Of a stretch of 6,713 bases of DNA, positions 1 to 5,214 are shown one piece after another. The stretch's first letter is position 1. Every line of letters starts with the position of its first letter. A program made the translations under genes and the position numbers. The notes below the pieces were generated by a model. The model saw only the letters and a program-made list of their open reading frames with translations. It searched no databases and was not told the origin of the DNA. The DNA is from Ktedonobacterales bacterium (GTDB taxonomy: Bacteria > Chloroflexota > Ktedonobacteria > Ktedonobacterales > JADMIN01): positions 1 to 6,713 of the forward strand of contig JAICVT010000243.1 of the NCBI GenBank assembly GCA_025935235.1, read 5' to 3'.

Positions 1-446
1 GCCAGCGTGATCTCGGCCAGCGTCGGCCAGCCCTCACCCGGACGGGGCGCCTGCGCGATGCCCAGCAGCGTCCACGCGCTGCGCTTGGCGTACATCAATC
101 CGCGCGTGCCGTCAATGGGATCCACGATCAGCGTGAAGGCCAGCCGCTCCGCGTCGGCGCCCGCCGGGAAGACGCGCTGGCCTTGCTCCAGCCCTTCAGC
201 GACCAGCAGAAACGGCTCCTCGCGCGCCCACTCGTCGCAGAGCGCCAGCAGCGCCTGCTCGCCATGCTCATCCAGCCGGTAGATGATGTCGCCGCCGCGC
301 TCGCCAGTCGCCGCCGCCAGCCGCTCGATGCTCTCGGCGCGCAGCCCGGCGCTCACCGCCGCGCGCAGTCGCTCGCCCAGCCGCCGCAGCCACGCCAGCC
401 GCCGCGTCGCGTCGTTGGCGCCGCTGGCGTCATCAAGCCGCTCCAT
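1..446 (-). CDS. Inositol monophosphatase-family phosphatase, 5' part (3' end outside window)
   Basis: The reverse strand encodes 148 residues from an ATG at 446 and stays open to the window edge, so the C-terminal part is missing. The hallmark of the Mg-dependent inositol monophosphatase/FBPase-like superfamily is visible: DPIDGTRG at residues 109-116, with metal-binding Asp109 and Asp112, preceded by a candidate metal-binding Glu84 in LVAEG. The family hydrolyses phosphate monoesters (inositol phosphates, PAP, fructose-1,6-bisphosphate) in the cytoplasm; the substrate cannot be told from this half. The start is firm: the codon just before the ATG is an in-frame TAG, and an AGGAGG Shine-Dalgarno lies at 460-455, 8 nt upstream. 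The N-terminus (residues 1-50) is Arg/Ala-rich and helical-looking. The gene diverges from the membrane protein at 679. The family call is sure; the exact function is not. Confidence 0.85.
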   Translation of the reverse strand, partial: MERLDDASGANDATRRLAWLRRLGERLRAAVSAGLRAESIERLAAATGERGGDIIYRLDEHGEQALLALCDEWAREEPFLLVAEGLEQGQRVFPAGADAERLAFTLIVDPIDGTRGLMYAKRSAWTLLGIAQAPRPGEGWPTLAEITL

Positions 447-492
447 CTACGCGCCCTCCTGGCCCACGCTTACCCATCCCGCCGCTGTTCGT

Positions 493-510
493 CACGCTGG
501 CCCACGCTGG
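493..510 (-). promoter_or_regulatory. Tandem CCAGCGTG repeat upstream of the phosphatase gene
   Basis: On the + strand CACGCTGG occurs at 493-500 and again at 503-510, a repeat with a 10-bp period (one helical turn), 47-64 bp upstream of the phosphatase ATG. A further CACGCT lies at 465-470 within a 12-bp direct repeat (459-470 and 497-508). Helically phased direct repeats can be regulator sites, but in such GC-rich DNA chance is a real alternative. No convincing -35/-10 pair for the phosphatase could be placed; TACACT at 518-513 is a weak -10 candidate. Confidence 0.2.
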
Positions 511-589
511 ATAGTGTACATCGCCCAATCGGCGCCCGCGTGGAACATAGCAACCGCACGCAAGTGTAGGTGGCGCGGCGCCTGAGGGC

Positions 590-618
590 TTGCTGGCGCG
601 CGGCGCTTCGACTATGCT
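590..618 (+). promoter_or_regulatory. Candidate sigma-70-type promoter for the membrane protein gene
   Basis: TTGCTG (590-595) and TATGCT (613-618) are separated by exactly 17 bp, with 3/6 and 4/6 matches to the housekeeping consensus. This would start transcription near 625 and give a leader of about 54 nt before the ATG at 679. The same -10 hexamer, also at 17-bp spacing, recurs in front of the aldehyde dehydrogenase gene (5016-5011), which modestly raises confidence. The call rests on pattern alone. Confidence 0.35.
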
Positions 619-678
619 GCGTTTCAGGCGGCCAGCCTCGTCAAGCAGCGCTGGCGCCGACTGGGAGGAAGCGGAGCT

Positions 679-2061
679 ATGGACATCTCAGCATTCCAGG
701 GCATGGGCGACGCGCGCGCCGCGGAATTTGACTTTCTGACCGCGATCCGCGCGGCGCGCGGCAATCCACGGCGGCTCGAAGACCTCTATCAGGAGGCGCG
801 ACGCGTCGGGCAGGCCGGGCGCTTTGGCGAGGCGCTCATGGCGATCAGCGCCGAGCAGCCCGACGACACGCTCTTCCTCGCGTGGCGCTATCGGCTGGAG
901 TCGCTGGACGACGCGCGGCTGGGGCGGCTAGGCGCGGGCTGGCGGCTGGCCGTCCCCATCAGTGTCATCCTGGCGCTGGCGCTGTGGATCACGTCAGATC
1001 CACAGTGGACAGCGCCGGGCAATATCCCGCTTCAGGTCTTCTTCTGGCCGCCGCTGGCCGCGCTTGCCATCCTGTGGTATCTGACGCTGGCAGGGACGCA
1101 CAGCGCCCGGCGGATCGGGCTGGCGGCGGGCGCGACGGTGGTTCTAGCGACGCTGGTGGCCTACGTCGGGTTCGCCTCATCGACATCGCACACCGGTCTG
1201 GTGGGTTCGGCGTCGCAATCGGGCTATCTCACGCTGATGGCGCTGCACCTGCCGCTGATGGCCTGGGCGGCGGTCGGGCTGGCCGCACTAGGGCTGCGCT
1301 ACACGGCGCGCGACCTCTTTGGCCTGCTCACCAAGTCGCTCGAAACGATTGGCTCGGCGGGCGTTTACGGTATCGCGGTGGCCGCCTTCGTCGGCCTGAC
1401 CTATGCCATGTTCGCCACGCTCCAGGTCGAGCTGCCCCAGTTGTGGCAGCGGCTGCTCATCGCGGGTGGCGGCGGGCTGCTCCCTGTGCTGGCGGTCGCC
1501 AGCGTCTATGATCCGGCGCGGCGAGCGGGCGCGCAGGACTTCTATCGCGGCTTCGGCAAGATTCTGGCGATCATCATGCGCCTGCTGCTGCCGCTGACGC
1601 TGCTGACGCTGCTGGTCTACATCGCGTTCATCCCGTTCAACTTCCTCGCGCCATTCAACCAGCGCGACGTGCTGATTACCTACAACGTCGGCCTGTTCGC
1701 GGTGATGGGGCTGCTGGTCGGCGTCATCCCGCTCTCGGCGGAGGATGTGGCGGCGCGCTGGCGTGGCTGGCTGCGGGCAGGGATCGTGGCGCTGGCGGCG
1801 CTGGCGCTGCTGGTCAGCCTCTACGCGCTCAGCGCGATCCTCTATCGCACCGCGCTGGATGGCCTGACAATGAACCGCCTGGTCGTTATCGGCTGGAACA
1901 CGCTCAACGTCGCGCTGCTGGCATTCGCATTGGTGACGCAGACGCGCGCCGGGCGTGGCGATGGTTGGGTGTCGGCGCTGCAGCGGGTGGCGCGCGGCGG
2001 CGCGCTGGCCTACGTCATCTGGGGGCTGGCGCTCGTACTGGCGCTGCCCTGGCTATTCTAG
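679..2061 (+). CDS. Polytopic membrane protein, DUF4153/DUF4173-like, function unknown
   Basis: The product is 460 residues. A soluble, charged N-terminal segment (about 1-86) contains a TPR-like helical stretch (LEDLYQEARRVGQAGRFGEA, 33-52). About 11 hydrophobic segments follow, near 88-105, 118-137, 147-166, 184-206, 229-248, 258-277, 295-319, 332-350, 364-388, 400-419 and 440-459, ending almost at the C-terminus (LALPWLF). No signal peptide, catalytic motif or transporter signature is evident. The late segment AILYRTALDGLTMNRLVVIG (386-405) resembles the tyrosine/arginine-rich 'Y-R-x-x-x-G-L-T-x-x-R' stretch I associate with DUF4153/DUF4173 proteins; that assignment is from memory. The start is supported by GGAGGA at 664-669, 9 nt upstream. 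The gene stands alone on its strand, diverges from the phosphatase and converges on sigJ. It may be a transport or envelope protein, but no function is claimed. Confidence 0.8.
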   Translation: MDISAFQGMGDARAAEFDFLTAIRAARGNPRRLEDLYQEARRVGQAGRFGEALMAISAEQPDDTLFLAWRYRLESLDDARLGRLGAGWRLAVPISVILALALWITSDPQWTAPGNIPLQVFFWPPLAALAILWYLTLAGTHSARRIGLAAGATVVLATLVAYVGFASSTSHTGLVGSASQSGYLTLMALHLPLMAWAAVGLAALGLRYTARDLFGLLTKSLETIGSAGVYGIAVAAFVGLTYAMFATLQVELPQLWQRLLIAGGGGLLPVLAVASVYDPARRAGAQDFYRGFGKILAIIMRLLLPLTLLTLLVYIAFIPFNFLAPFNQRDVLITYNVGLFAVMGLLVGVIPLSAEDVAARWRGWLRAGIVALAALALLVSLYALSAILYRTALDGLTMNRLVVIGWNTLNVALLAFALVTQTRAGRGDGWVSALQRVARGGALAYVIWGLALVLALPWLF

Positions 2062-2076
2062 CAGCGGGTGGCGGGA

Positions 2077-2116
2077 CCTCTCCCCCTAACCCCCTCCCTG
2101 AAGGGGAGGGGGAACC
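2077..2116 (+). repeat. Hairpin repeat type A, copy 1, just after the membrane protein stop
   Basis: A 40-bp copy of the dispersed repeat starts 15 bp after the stop codon. It begins CCTCTCCCCCTAACC and contains a 9-bp perfect stem, CCCCCTCCC (2090-2098) with GGGAGGGGG (2104-2112), around the loop TGAAG. No T-run follows, so it is not a canonical intrinsic terminator, but in RNA it would be a very stable 3' hairpin. Compared with copy 3 the inner core is inverted while both outer ends keep their orientation. Confidence 0.8.
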
Positions 2117-2208
2117 CTGGTTAACGTGCGCGCCGAGAGCCAGCCGTCAACCTGAGAGCAGGCGATGAAGCGAGCATCCACTCGCCCATTGCCGCAAACC
2201 CCGCCTTG

Positions 2209-2254
2209 AGTTCCCCTCCCTGAAGGGGAGGGGGCAGGGGGAGAGGTTCGCGCC
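2209..2254 (-). repeat. Hairpin repeat type A, copy 2; 46-bp perfect inverted match to 5094-5139
   Basis: This copy lies directly after the sigJ stop (2258-2256) in the sigJ reading direction, where it begins GGCGCGAACCTCTCCCCC. It has an 8-bp stem, CCCCTCCC (2213-2220) with GGGAGGGG (2226-2233), and loop TGAAG on the + strand. All 46 bases match the reverse complement of 5094-5139, with mismatches immediately outside at both ends. With copy 1 it forms an inverted pair around about 92 bp of unique sequence between the two convergent genes, reminiscent of paired REP elements. Confidence 0.85.
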
Positions 2255-2255
2255 A

Positions 2256-3173
2256 TCACCTGCCGATGATCTTCACGTCGAGCTGGCTGAGCCGCGCGGG
2301 GTCGGCGATCATCTCGATGGCGGTGATCTTGCCATCATCGCTGAGCGTGAAGGCGAAGACGACGCGCGGCTGCCCGCCCGGCACCCACGTCAGTCCAGCG
2401 GCGCCATCCACCAGCGCGACCTGCGCCGCACGCGCCCGCCCGGAGAACTGCGCGGCCACCGCCTGCGCGCCGCGCGCCTCGCTCGCCCCCGTCGCCAGCG
2501 CGGTGGCGTCGGCTCGCAGCGTGACATCGGGATCGAGCGCCGCCAGCAGCGCCGCGAAGTCGCCGCCGCGCGCCGCCGTCAGGAACGCCTCGACGACCGT
2601 GCGCTGGCGAGCGCGATCAATGTCAGGATCGGCATCGGGGTCAGCCCCCGCGCCCTGCACACGGCGACGCGCGCGGCTGGCGAGCTGGCGCGCGGCGGTC
2701 GGCGTGCGCCCCACGATCGGCGCAATCTCATCGAACGAGACGTCGAAGACATCGTGCAGCACGAAGGCCAGCCGCTCGGCGGGGTTGAGCGTGTCTAGCA
2801 CGACCAGCAGCGCCAGCCCCACCGAATCAGCCAGCAGCGCCGCCTGCTCTGGGTTCGCCTCTGGGTCGGCGCCCGCCGCATCCGCTGGAATCGGCTCCTC
2901 CGCCGCATATGGCTCCAGCGGCTCCTCGCGGCGCGCATTGCGCGAGCGCAGCATGTCGAGGCAGACGCGCGCCACCACCGTCGTCAGCCAGCCATCGAGA
3001 TTGCGCACATCGCTCGTGTCGGCGCGGCTGAGCCGCAGCCACGCTTCCTGCACGGCGTCTTCAGCCTCGCTCGTCGAGCCGAGCAGACGGTAGGCCACCG
3101 CGCGCAGATGCGGGCGATTGGCCTCGAACCGCGCCGCCAGCGCCTCATGCGTCGCGTCTGGTGTCGTATCCAT
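2256..3173 (-). CDS. sigJ: ECF41/SigJ-type RNA polymerase sigma factor with fused SnoaL-like domain
   Basis: The 305-residue product has a sigma-70 region 2 (about 15-80, with DAVQEAWLRL and NLDGWLTTVVARVCLDMLRS), a sigma region 4 helix-turn-helix (about 115-172, FDEIAPIVGRTPTAARQLAS) and a C-terminal SnoaL/NTF2-like domain (about 188-300, ending DGKITAIEMIADPARL). Sigma2-sigma4-SnoaL is the ECF41/SigJ arrangement, in which the fused domain replaces an anti-sigma factor and tunes activity. DPARL (291-295) occupies the place of the family's NPDKL. The linker motif WLPEP is not recognisable; LEPYAAEEPIP (86-96) lies there instead, so a related SnoaL-bearing ECF group is possible. The Shine-Dalgarno is weak, but the frame has no other start before an upstream stop (TAG, 3215-3213). 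A candidate autoregulated promoter lies at 3258-3232. The typical partner (carboxymuconolactone decarboxylase, oxidoreductase or epimerase) is not immediately downstream. Confidence 0.92.
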   Translation of the reverse strand: MDTTPDATHEALAARFEANRPHLRAVAYRLLGSTSEAEDAVQEAWLRLSRADTSDVRNLDGWLTTVVARVCLDMLRSRNARREEPLEPYAAEEPIPADAAGADPEANPEQAALLADSVGLALLVVLDTLNPAERLAFVLHDVFDVSFDEIAPIVGRTPTAARQLASRARRRVQGAGADPDADPDIDRARQRTVVEAFLTAARGGDFAALLAALDPDVTLRADATALATGASEARGAQAVAAQFSGRARAAQVALVDGAAGLTWVPGGQPRVVFAFTLSDDGKITAIEMIADPARLSQLDVKIIGR

Positions 3174-3221
3174 GTCGCTTGTTGGGTCTTTCTCTCGATC
3201 ACATGCCCTTGTCTACGCCCC

Positions 3222-3233
3222 TCACAGATGTGA
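3222..3233. promoter_or_regulatory. Perfect dyad TCACA-GA-TGTGA at the sigJ promoter
   Basis: TCACAGATGTGA is a perfect 5-2-5 palindrome overlapping the candidate -10 (3235-3232) and extending to the predicted start point of the sigJ promoter. TGTGA recurs at 3252-3256 inside the -35, exactly 23 bp from the copy at 3229-3233, and TCACA recurs at 3199-3203. It could be an operator for a dimeric regulator or only echo the TCACA of the -35 element. Confidence 0.3.
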
Positions 3234-3258
3234 CGAGTCAACCCGGGCGAATGTGACC
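3232..3258 (-). promoter_or_regulatory. Candidate ECF41-type autoregulatory promoter of sigJ
   Basis: Reading the minus strand, GGTCACA (3258-3252) is followed after exactly 16 bp by CGTC (3235-3232). As I recall it, the promoter motif established for ECF41 sigma factors in Bacillus licheniformis and Rhodobacter sphaeroides is TGTCACA-N16-CGTC, so this matches at 10 of 11 positions with the expected spacing. It lies 59-85 bp upstream of the sigJ ATG, giving a leader of roughly 50 nt. That location in front of the sigma factor's own gene is what autoregulation predicts. Confidence 0.6.
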
Positions 3259-3304
3259 GCGACATGGATGGCGCATCAGGCCATCGGCGAACCCGCCAGA
3301 CACA

Positions 3305-3344
3305 GGTTCCCCCTCCCTGAAGGGGAGGGGGCCAGGGGGAGAGG
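3305..3344 (-). repeat. Hairpin repeat type A, copy 3, just after the dehydrogenase stop
   Basis: Read in the dehydrogenase direction, this 40-bp copy begins CCTCTCCCCCTGGCCCCC only 3 bp after the stop codon (3350-3348). It has a 9-bp perfect stem, CCCCCTCCC (3309-3317) with GGGAGGGGG (3323-3331), and loop TGAAG on the + strand. It separates the dehydrogenase from the sigJ promoter and may terminate or attenuate read-through into sigJ, though it lacks a U-run. Confidence 0.8.
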
Positions 3345-3347
3345 TCG

Positions 3348-4856
3348 CTACTCGGCGTCGCCGTAGATAGTGTAGTGCCAGCCTTTGCGCGCGTCGCCAG
3401 TGGTATCGAGCATGACGTGCTTGACCTGGGTGTAGTCCTCCAGCGCGTAGGGCGACATATCCTTGCCGAAGCCGCTCTGCTTGAAGCCGCCGTGCGGCAT
3501 CTCGCCGGTCAGCGGCAGGTGATCGTTGACCCAGACCGTGCCGAACTCCAGCGCTCCGGTCATGCGCATGGCGCGCTGCACGTCGCGGGTCCAGACGGAG
3601 CCAGCCAGCCCGTAGCGCACGGCGTTGGCGCGGGCGACGGCGTCGGCCTCGTCGCTGAAGGGCAGCACGACCACCGCTGGCCCGAAGATCTCGTCCACCA
3701 CCACCGGCGAGTCATCCGCCACGTCGGTGATGACGGTCGGCTGGAAGAAGAAGCCGCCCTCCAGCCCCGCGACCTGCGCGCGCTCGCCGCCCAGTGCGAA
3801 TTTGCCCGCGCCGCGCGCCTTGCCGACCAGCGTCTCCACGCGCCCCAACTGCGCCTGGCTCACCAGCGGCCCCATATCGGTCTGCTCGGAGGAGGGATCG
3901 CCGACGCGGATGTCGCGCGCGAGCGCCGTGAAGCGGTCGAGGAACTGGTCATAGATCGGCTGCTGGACGTAGATGCGCGTCGCGGCGGTGCAGTCCTGCC
4001 CGGTGTTGACGAAGCCGCCGACCACCGCGCCCTGGGCCGCCGCTTCCAGATCGGCGTCCGCGAAGACGACGAACGGCGCCTTGCCGCCCAGTTCCATATG
4101 CACGCGCTTGAGCGACTGCGCCGCCGCCTGCATGATGAGCTTGCCCGTCTCAGTCGCGCCGGTCAGCGAGATCAGCCGCACATCGGGATGCGTCACCAGC
4201 GCCGCGCCGACCTCATCGCCGCCAGGGACGACATTCAGCACGCCAGCGGGCAGCCCCGCCTCGATGGCTAGCTCGCCCAGCGCCAGCGCCGTCAGCGGCG
4301 TCTCAGGGGCGGGCTTCAGCACGACGGTGTTGCCAGCCGCCAGCGCCGGGCCGATCTTCCACAGCGCCATCATCAGCGGATAGTTCCACGGCGCGAGCTG
4401 CCCGCAGACGCCGATTGGCTCGCGGCGGATGATGCTGGTCATGCCGGGGATGTATTCGTGCGAGGCCTGCCCGGCCAGCACGCGCCCAGCCCCCGCGAAG
4501 AAGCGCAGGCAGTCAATGGCAAACGGCAGATCGCTATCGCGCGCCAGCTTGATCGGCTTGCCGACGTTGCGCGATTCCATCGGCGCCAGCTCATCCAGGC
4601 GCTGCTCCAGCAGATCGGCCAGCTTGAAGAGCGCGGCGGCGCGTCCGCCTGGCCCCAGCCCCGTCCAGCGGCCATCGTCGAAGGCGCGTTTGGCGGCGGC
4701 CACCGCGCGGTTGATGTCCTCCACGCCGCACTCTGGCACGGTATCGCCCGCGCCGCCCGTCGCGGGATTGACAAGCGTGCGTGTCTTGCCGTCGGCGGCG
4801 GCTACCAGCTCGCCGTCAATCAGCGCCTTTTCGGTATTCAGCGTCTTCAGCGCCAT
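3348..4856 (-). CDS. NAD(P)-dependent aldehyde dehydrogenase, gamma-aminobutyraldehyde dehydrogenase (PatD/Prr-like) type
   Basis: The 502-residue product is a full-length class-1/2-like aldehyde dehydrogenase. Visible active-site elements are Asn158 in LAPWNYP, Lys181 in VLKPAPETP, the cofactor-loop motif SLTGATETGK (230-239), the general base Glu255 in MELGGK, the catalytic Cys289 in NTGQDC and Glu389 in DEIFGP. The C-terminal stretch EMPHGGFKQSGFGKDMS, then YALEDYTQVKHVM, closely resembles E. coli PatD, which oxidises 4-aminobutanal (in equilibrium with 1-pyrroline) to GABA in putrescine catabolism; betaine-aldehyde or other amino-aldehyde activity is the main alternative. The enzyme is expected in the cytoplasm as an oligomer. 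The ATG is supported by an AGGA-rich Shine-Dalgarno (4873-4865), 8 nt upstream. A candidate promoter with an overlapping inverted repeat lies at 5003-5039. The PucR-type regulator upstream on the same strand makes regulated amine catabolism plausible. No aminotransferase or amine oxidase is in the window. Confidence 0.9.
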   Translation of the reverse strand: MALKTLNTEKALIDGELVAAADGKTRTLVNPATGGAGDTVPECGVEDINRAVAAAKRAFDDGRWTGLGPGGRAAALFKLADLLEQRLDELAPMESRNVGKPIKLARDSDLPFAIDCLRFFAGAGRVLAGQASHEYIPGMTSIIRREPIGVCGQLAPWNYPLMMALWKIGPALAAGNTVVLKPAPETPLTALALGELAIEAGLPAGVLNVVPGGDEVGAALVTHPDVRLISLTGATETGKLIMQAAAQSLKRVHMELGGKAPFVVFADADLEAAAQGAVVGGFVNTGQDCTAATRIYVQQPIYDQFLDRFTALARDIRVGDPSSEQTDMGPLVSQAQLGRVETLVGKARGAGKFALGGERAQVAGLEGGFFFQPTVITDVADDSPVVVDEIFGPAVVVLPFSDEADAVARANAVRYGLAGSVWTRDVQRAMRMTGALEFGTVWVNDHLPLTGEMPHGGFKQSGFGKDMSPYALEDYTQVKHVMLDTTGDARKGWHYTIYGDAE

Positions 4857-4878
4857 TGCCTGCTTCCTCTCCTCGCGG

Positions 4879-4960
4879 CCTCACCCGCTAACCCCTCTCC
4901 CACGGGGTGAGAGAGAATCTGAACTCCCCTCTCCCCGTGGGAGAGGGGCCGGGGGTGAGG
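4879..4960. repeat. Inverted pair of type B hairpin repeats
   Basis: Two copies face each other across about 9 bp. The left copy (4879-4915) begins CCTCACCC and includes CCCCTCTCCCACGGGG. The right copy (4925-4960), read on the minus strand, has the same CCTCACCC and the same 16-mer, with one length difference between the two blocks. The right copy alone forms a perfect 10-bp stem, CCCCTCTCCC (4926-4935) with GGGAGAGGGG (4939-4948), with a 3-nt loop. The pair could also fold as one long hairpin in the 5' leader of the dehydrogenase mRNA, ending 5 bp upstream of the Shine-Dalgarno region. Confidence 0.8.
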
Positions 4961-5002
4961 TCCTGAACTCGCTCTCAGCGTACTCGCTCAATCTCTCGCA
5001 TG

Positions 5003-5028
5003 CCACCGCCAGCATACGTAGGCGGTGG
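5003..5028. promoter_or_regulatory. Perfect 8-10-8 inverted repeat over the dehydrogenase promoter (candidate operator)
   Basis: CCACCGCC (5003-5010) and GGCGGTGG (5021-5028) are perfect reverse complements separated by 10 bp, with half-site centres 18 bp apart. The spacer AGCATACGTA contains the candidate -10 of the dehydrogenase promoter on the minus strand and the palindrome TACGTA. A dimer bound here would cover the -10. The adjacent PucR-type regulator is an obvious candidate ligand, but this is inference. As RNA it would be a hairpin with a 10-nt loop and no U-run. Confidence 0.45.
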
Positions 5029-5039
5029 GGGCGCCTCAA
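5011..5039 (-). promoter_or_regulatory. Candidate sigma-70-type promoter for the aldehyde dehydrogenase
   Basis: On the minus strand TTGAGG (5039-5034) and TATGCT (5016-5011) are 17 bp apart, each matching consensus at 4/6. Transcription would start near 5004, leaving a leader of about 148 nt that carries the type B repeat pair before the ATG at 4856. Just upstream of the -35, CCAGCGTGG (5051-5043) repeats the motif seen in front of the phosphatase gene. Confidence 0.4.
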
Positions 5040-5093
5040 GGGCCACGCTGGCTATCCCTGATCGCCGCCGATTGGCCAGTGTGGCGAAATGGG

Positions 5094-5139
5094 GGCGCGA
5101 ACCTCTCCCCCTGCCCCCTCCCCTTCAGGGAGGGGAACT
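5094..5139 (+). repeat. Hairpin repeat type A, copy 5; 46-bp perfect inverted match to 2209-2254
   Basis: On the + strand the copy begins GGCGCGAACCTCTCCCCC and ends GGGAGGGGAACT. It has an 8-bp stem, CCCCTCCC (5115-5122) with GGGAGGGG (5128-5135), and loop CTTCA. It is identical over all 46 bases to the reverse complement of the copy after sigJ, so the two bracket the sigJ and dehydrogenase genes. Unlike copies 1-3 it is not directly behind a stop codon and points against the neighbouring genes. Confidence 0.85.
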
Positions 5140-5176
5140 TTGGCCGGGCGTTGCGGCATTTAGCGATCCTCCGGCT

Positions 5177-5206
5177 CCCCCTCTCCTCGTGGGAGAGGAG
5201 GCTGGG
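5177..5206 (-). repeat. Divergent type B hairpin just after the regulator stop
   Basis: Read in the regulator direction, this begins CCCAGCCTCCTCTCCCACG 8 bp after the stop codon (5217-5215). It folds as a 10-bp stem (5192-5201 with 5177-5186, one G-U pair) and a 5-nt loop. It resembles the right-hand copy of the type B pair (4925-4960) with several substitutions. No U-run follows; it may be a terminator-like or transcript-stabilising 3' structure. Confidence 0.65.
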
Positions 5207-5214
5207 TCGCGCCG

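Larger units (their letters stand above)
4857..5214. other. Gene-free, repeat-rich intergenic region between regulator and dehydrogenase
   Basis: This 358-bp stretch holds no credible gene; the short open frames crossing it run into repeats or neighbouring genes and lack family features. From the dehydrogenase side it contains the ribosome binding site (4873-4865), an inverted pair of type B hairpin repeats (4879-4960), a candidate promoter and operator-like dyad (5003-5039), a type A repeat (5094-5139) and a divergent type B hairpin just after the regulator stop (5177-5206). About 130 bp of unique sequence (4961-5093) carries the likely control region. Confidence 0.75.

Noticed and set aside
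183..585. + strand open frames over the left-hand phosphatase
   Set aside because: The minus-strand reading has the DPIDGT motif, a strong Shine-Dalgarno and a start preceded by an in-frame stop; the + frames have none of these.
2090..2112. Canonical intrinsic terminator after the membrane protein gene
   Set aside because: The stem is strong but is followed by GGAACCCTGG with no T-run; it is kept only as a repeat hairpin with possible 3'-end function.
2266..3093. + strand open frame (275 codons) opposite sigJ
   Set aside because: It is a Ser/Ala/Arg-rich shadow of the sigma factor gene with no family resemblance.
3375..4271. Long + strand open frame (298 codons) opposite the dehydrogenase
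   Set aside because: It is fully antisense to a strongly supported enzyme with all catalytic motifs; long antisense frames are expected in GC-rich DNA, and its translation is Arg/His-rich without domain features.
2206..5142. Composite transposon flanked by a TTG target-site duplication
   Set aside because: TTG does flank both 46-bp repeats (2206-2208 and 5140-5142), but three bases are easily chance, no transposase lies inside, and similar repeats occur outside this pairing.
2077..5206. CRISPR array or tandem repeat array
   Set aside because: The copies are irregularly spaced by tens to thousands of bases, occur in both orientations and have no uniform spacers; they are dispersed intergenic hairpins.
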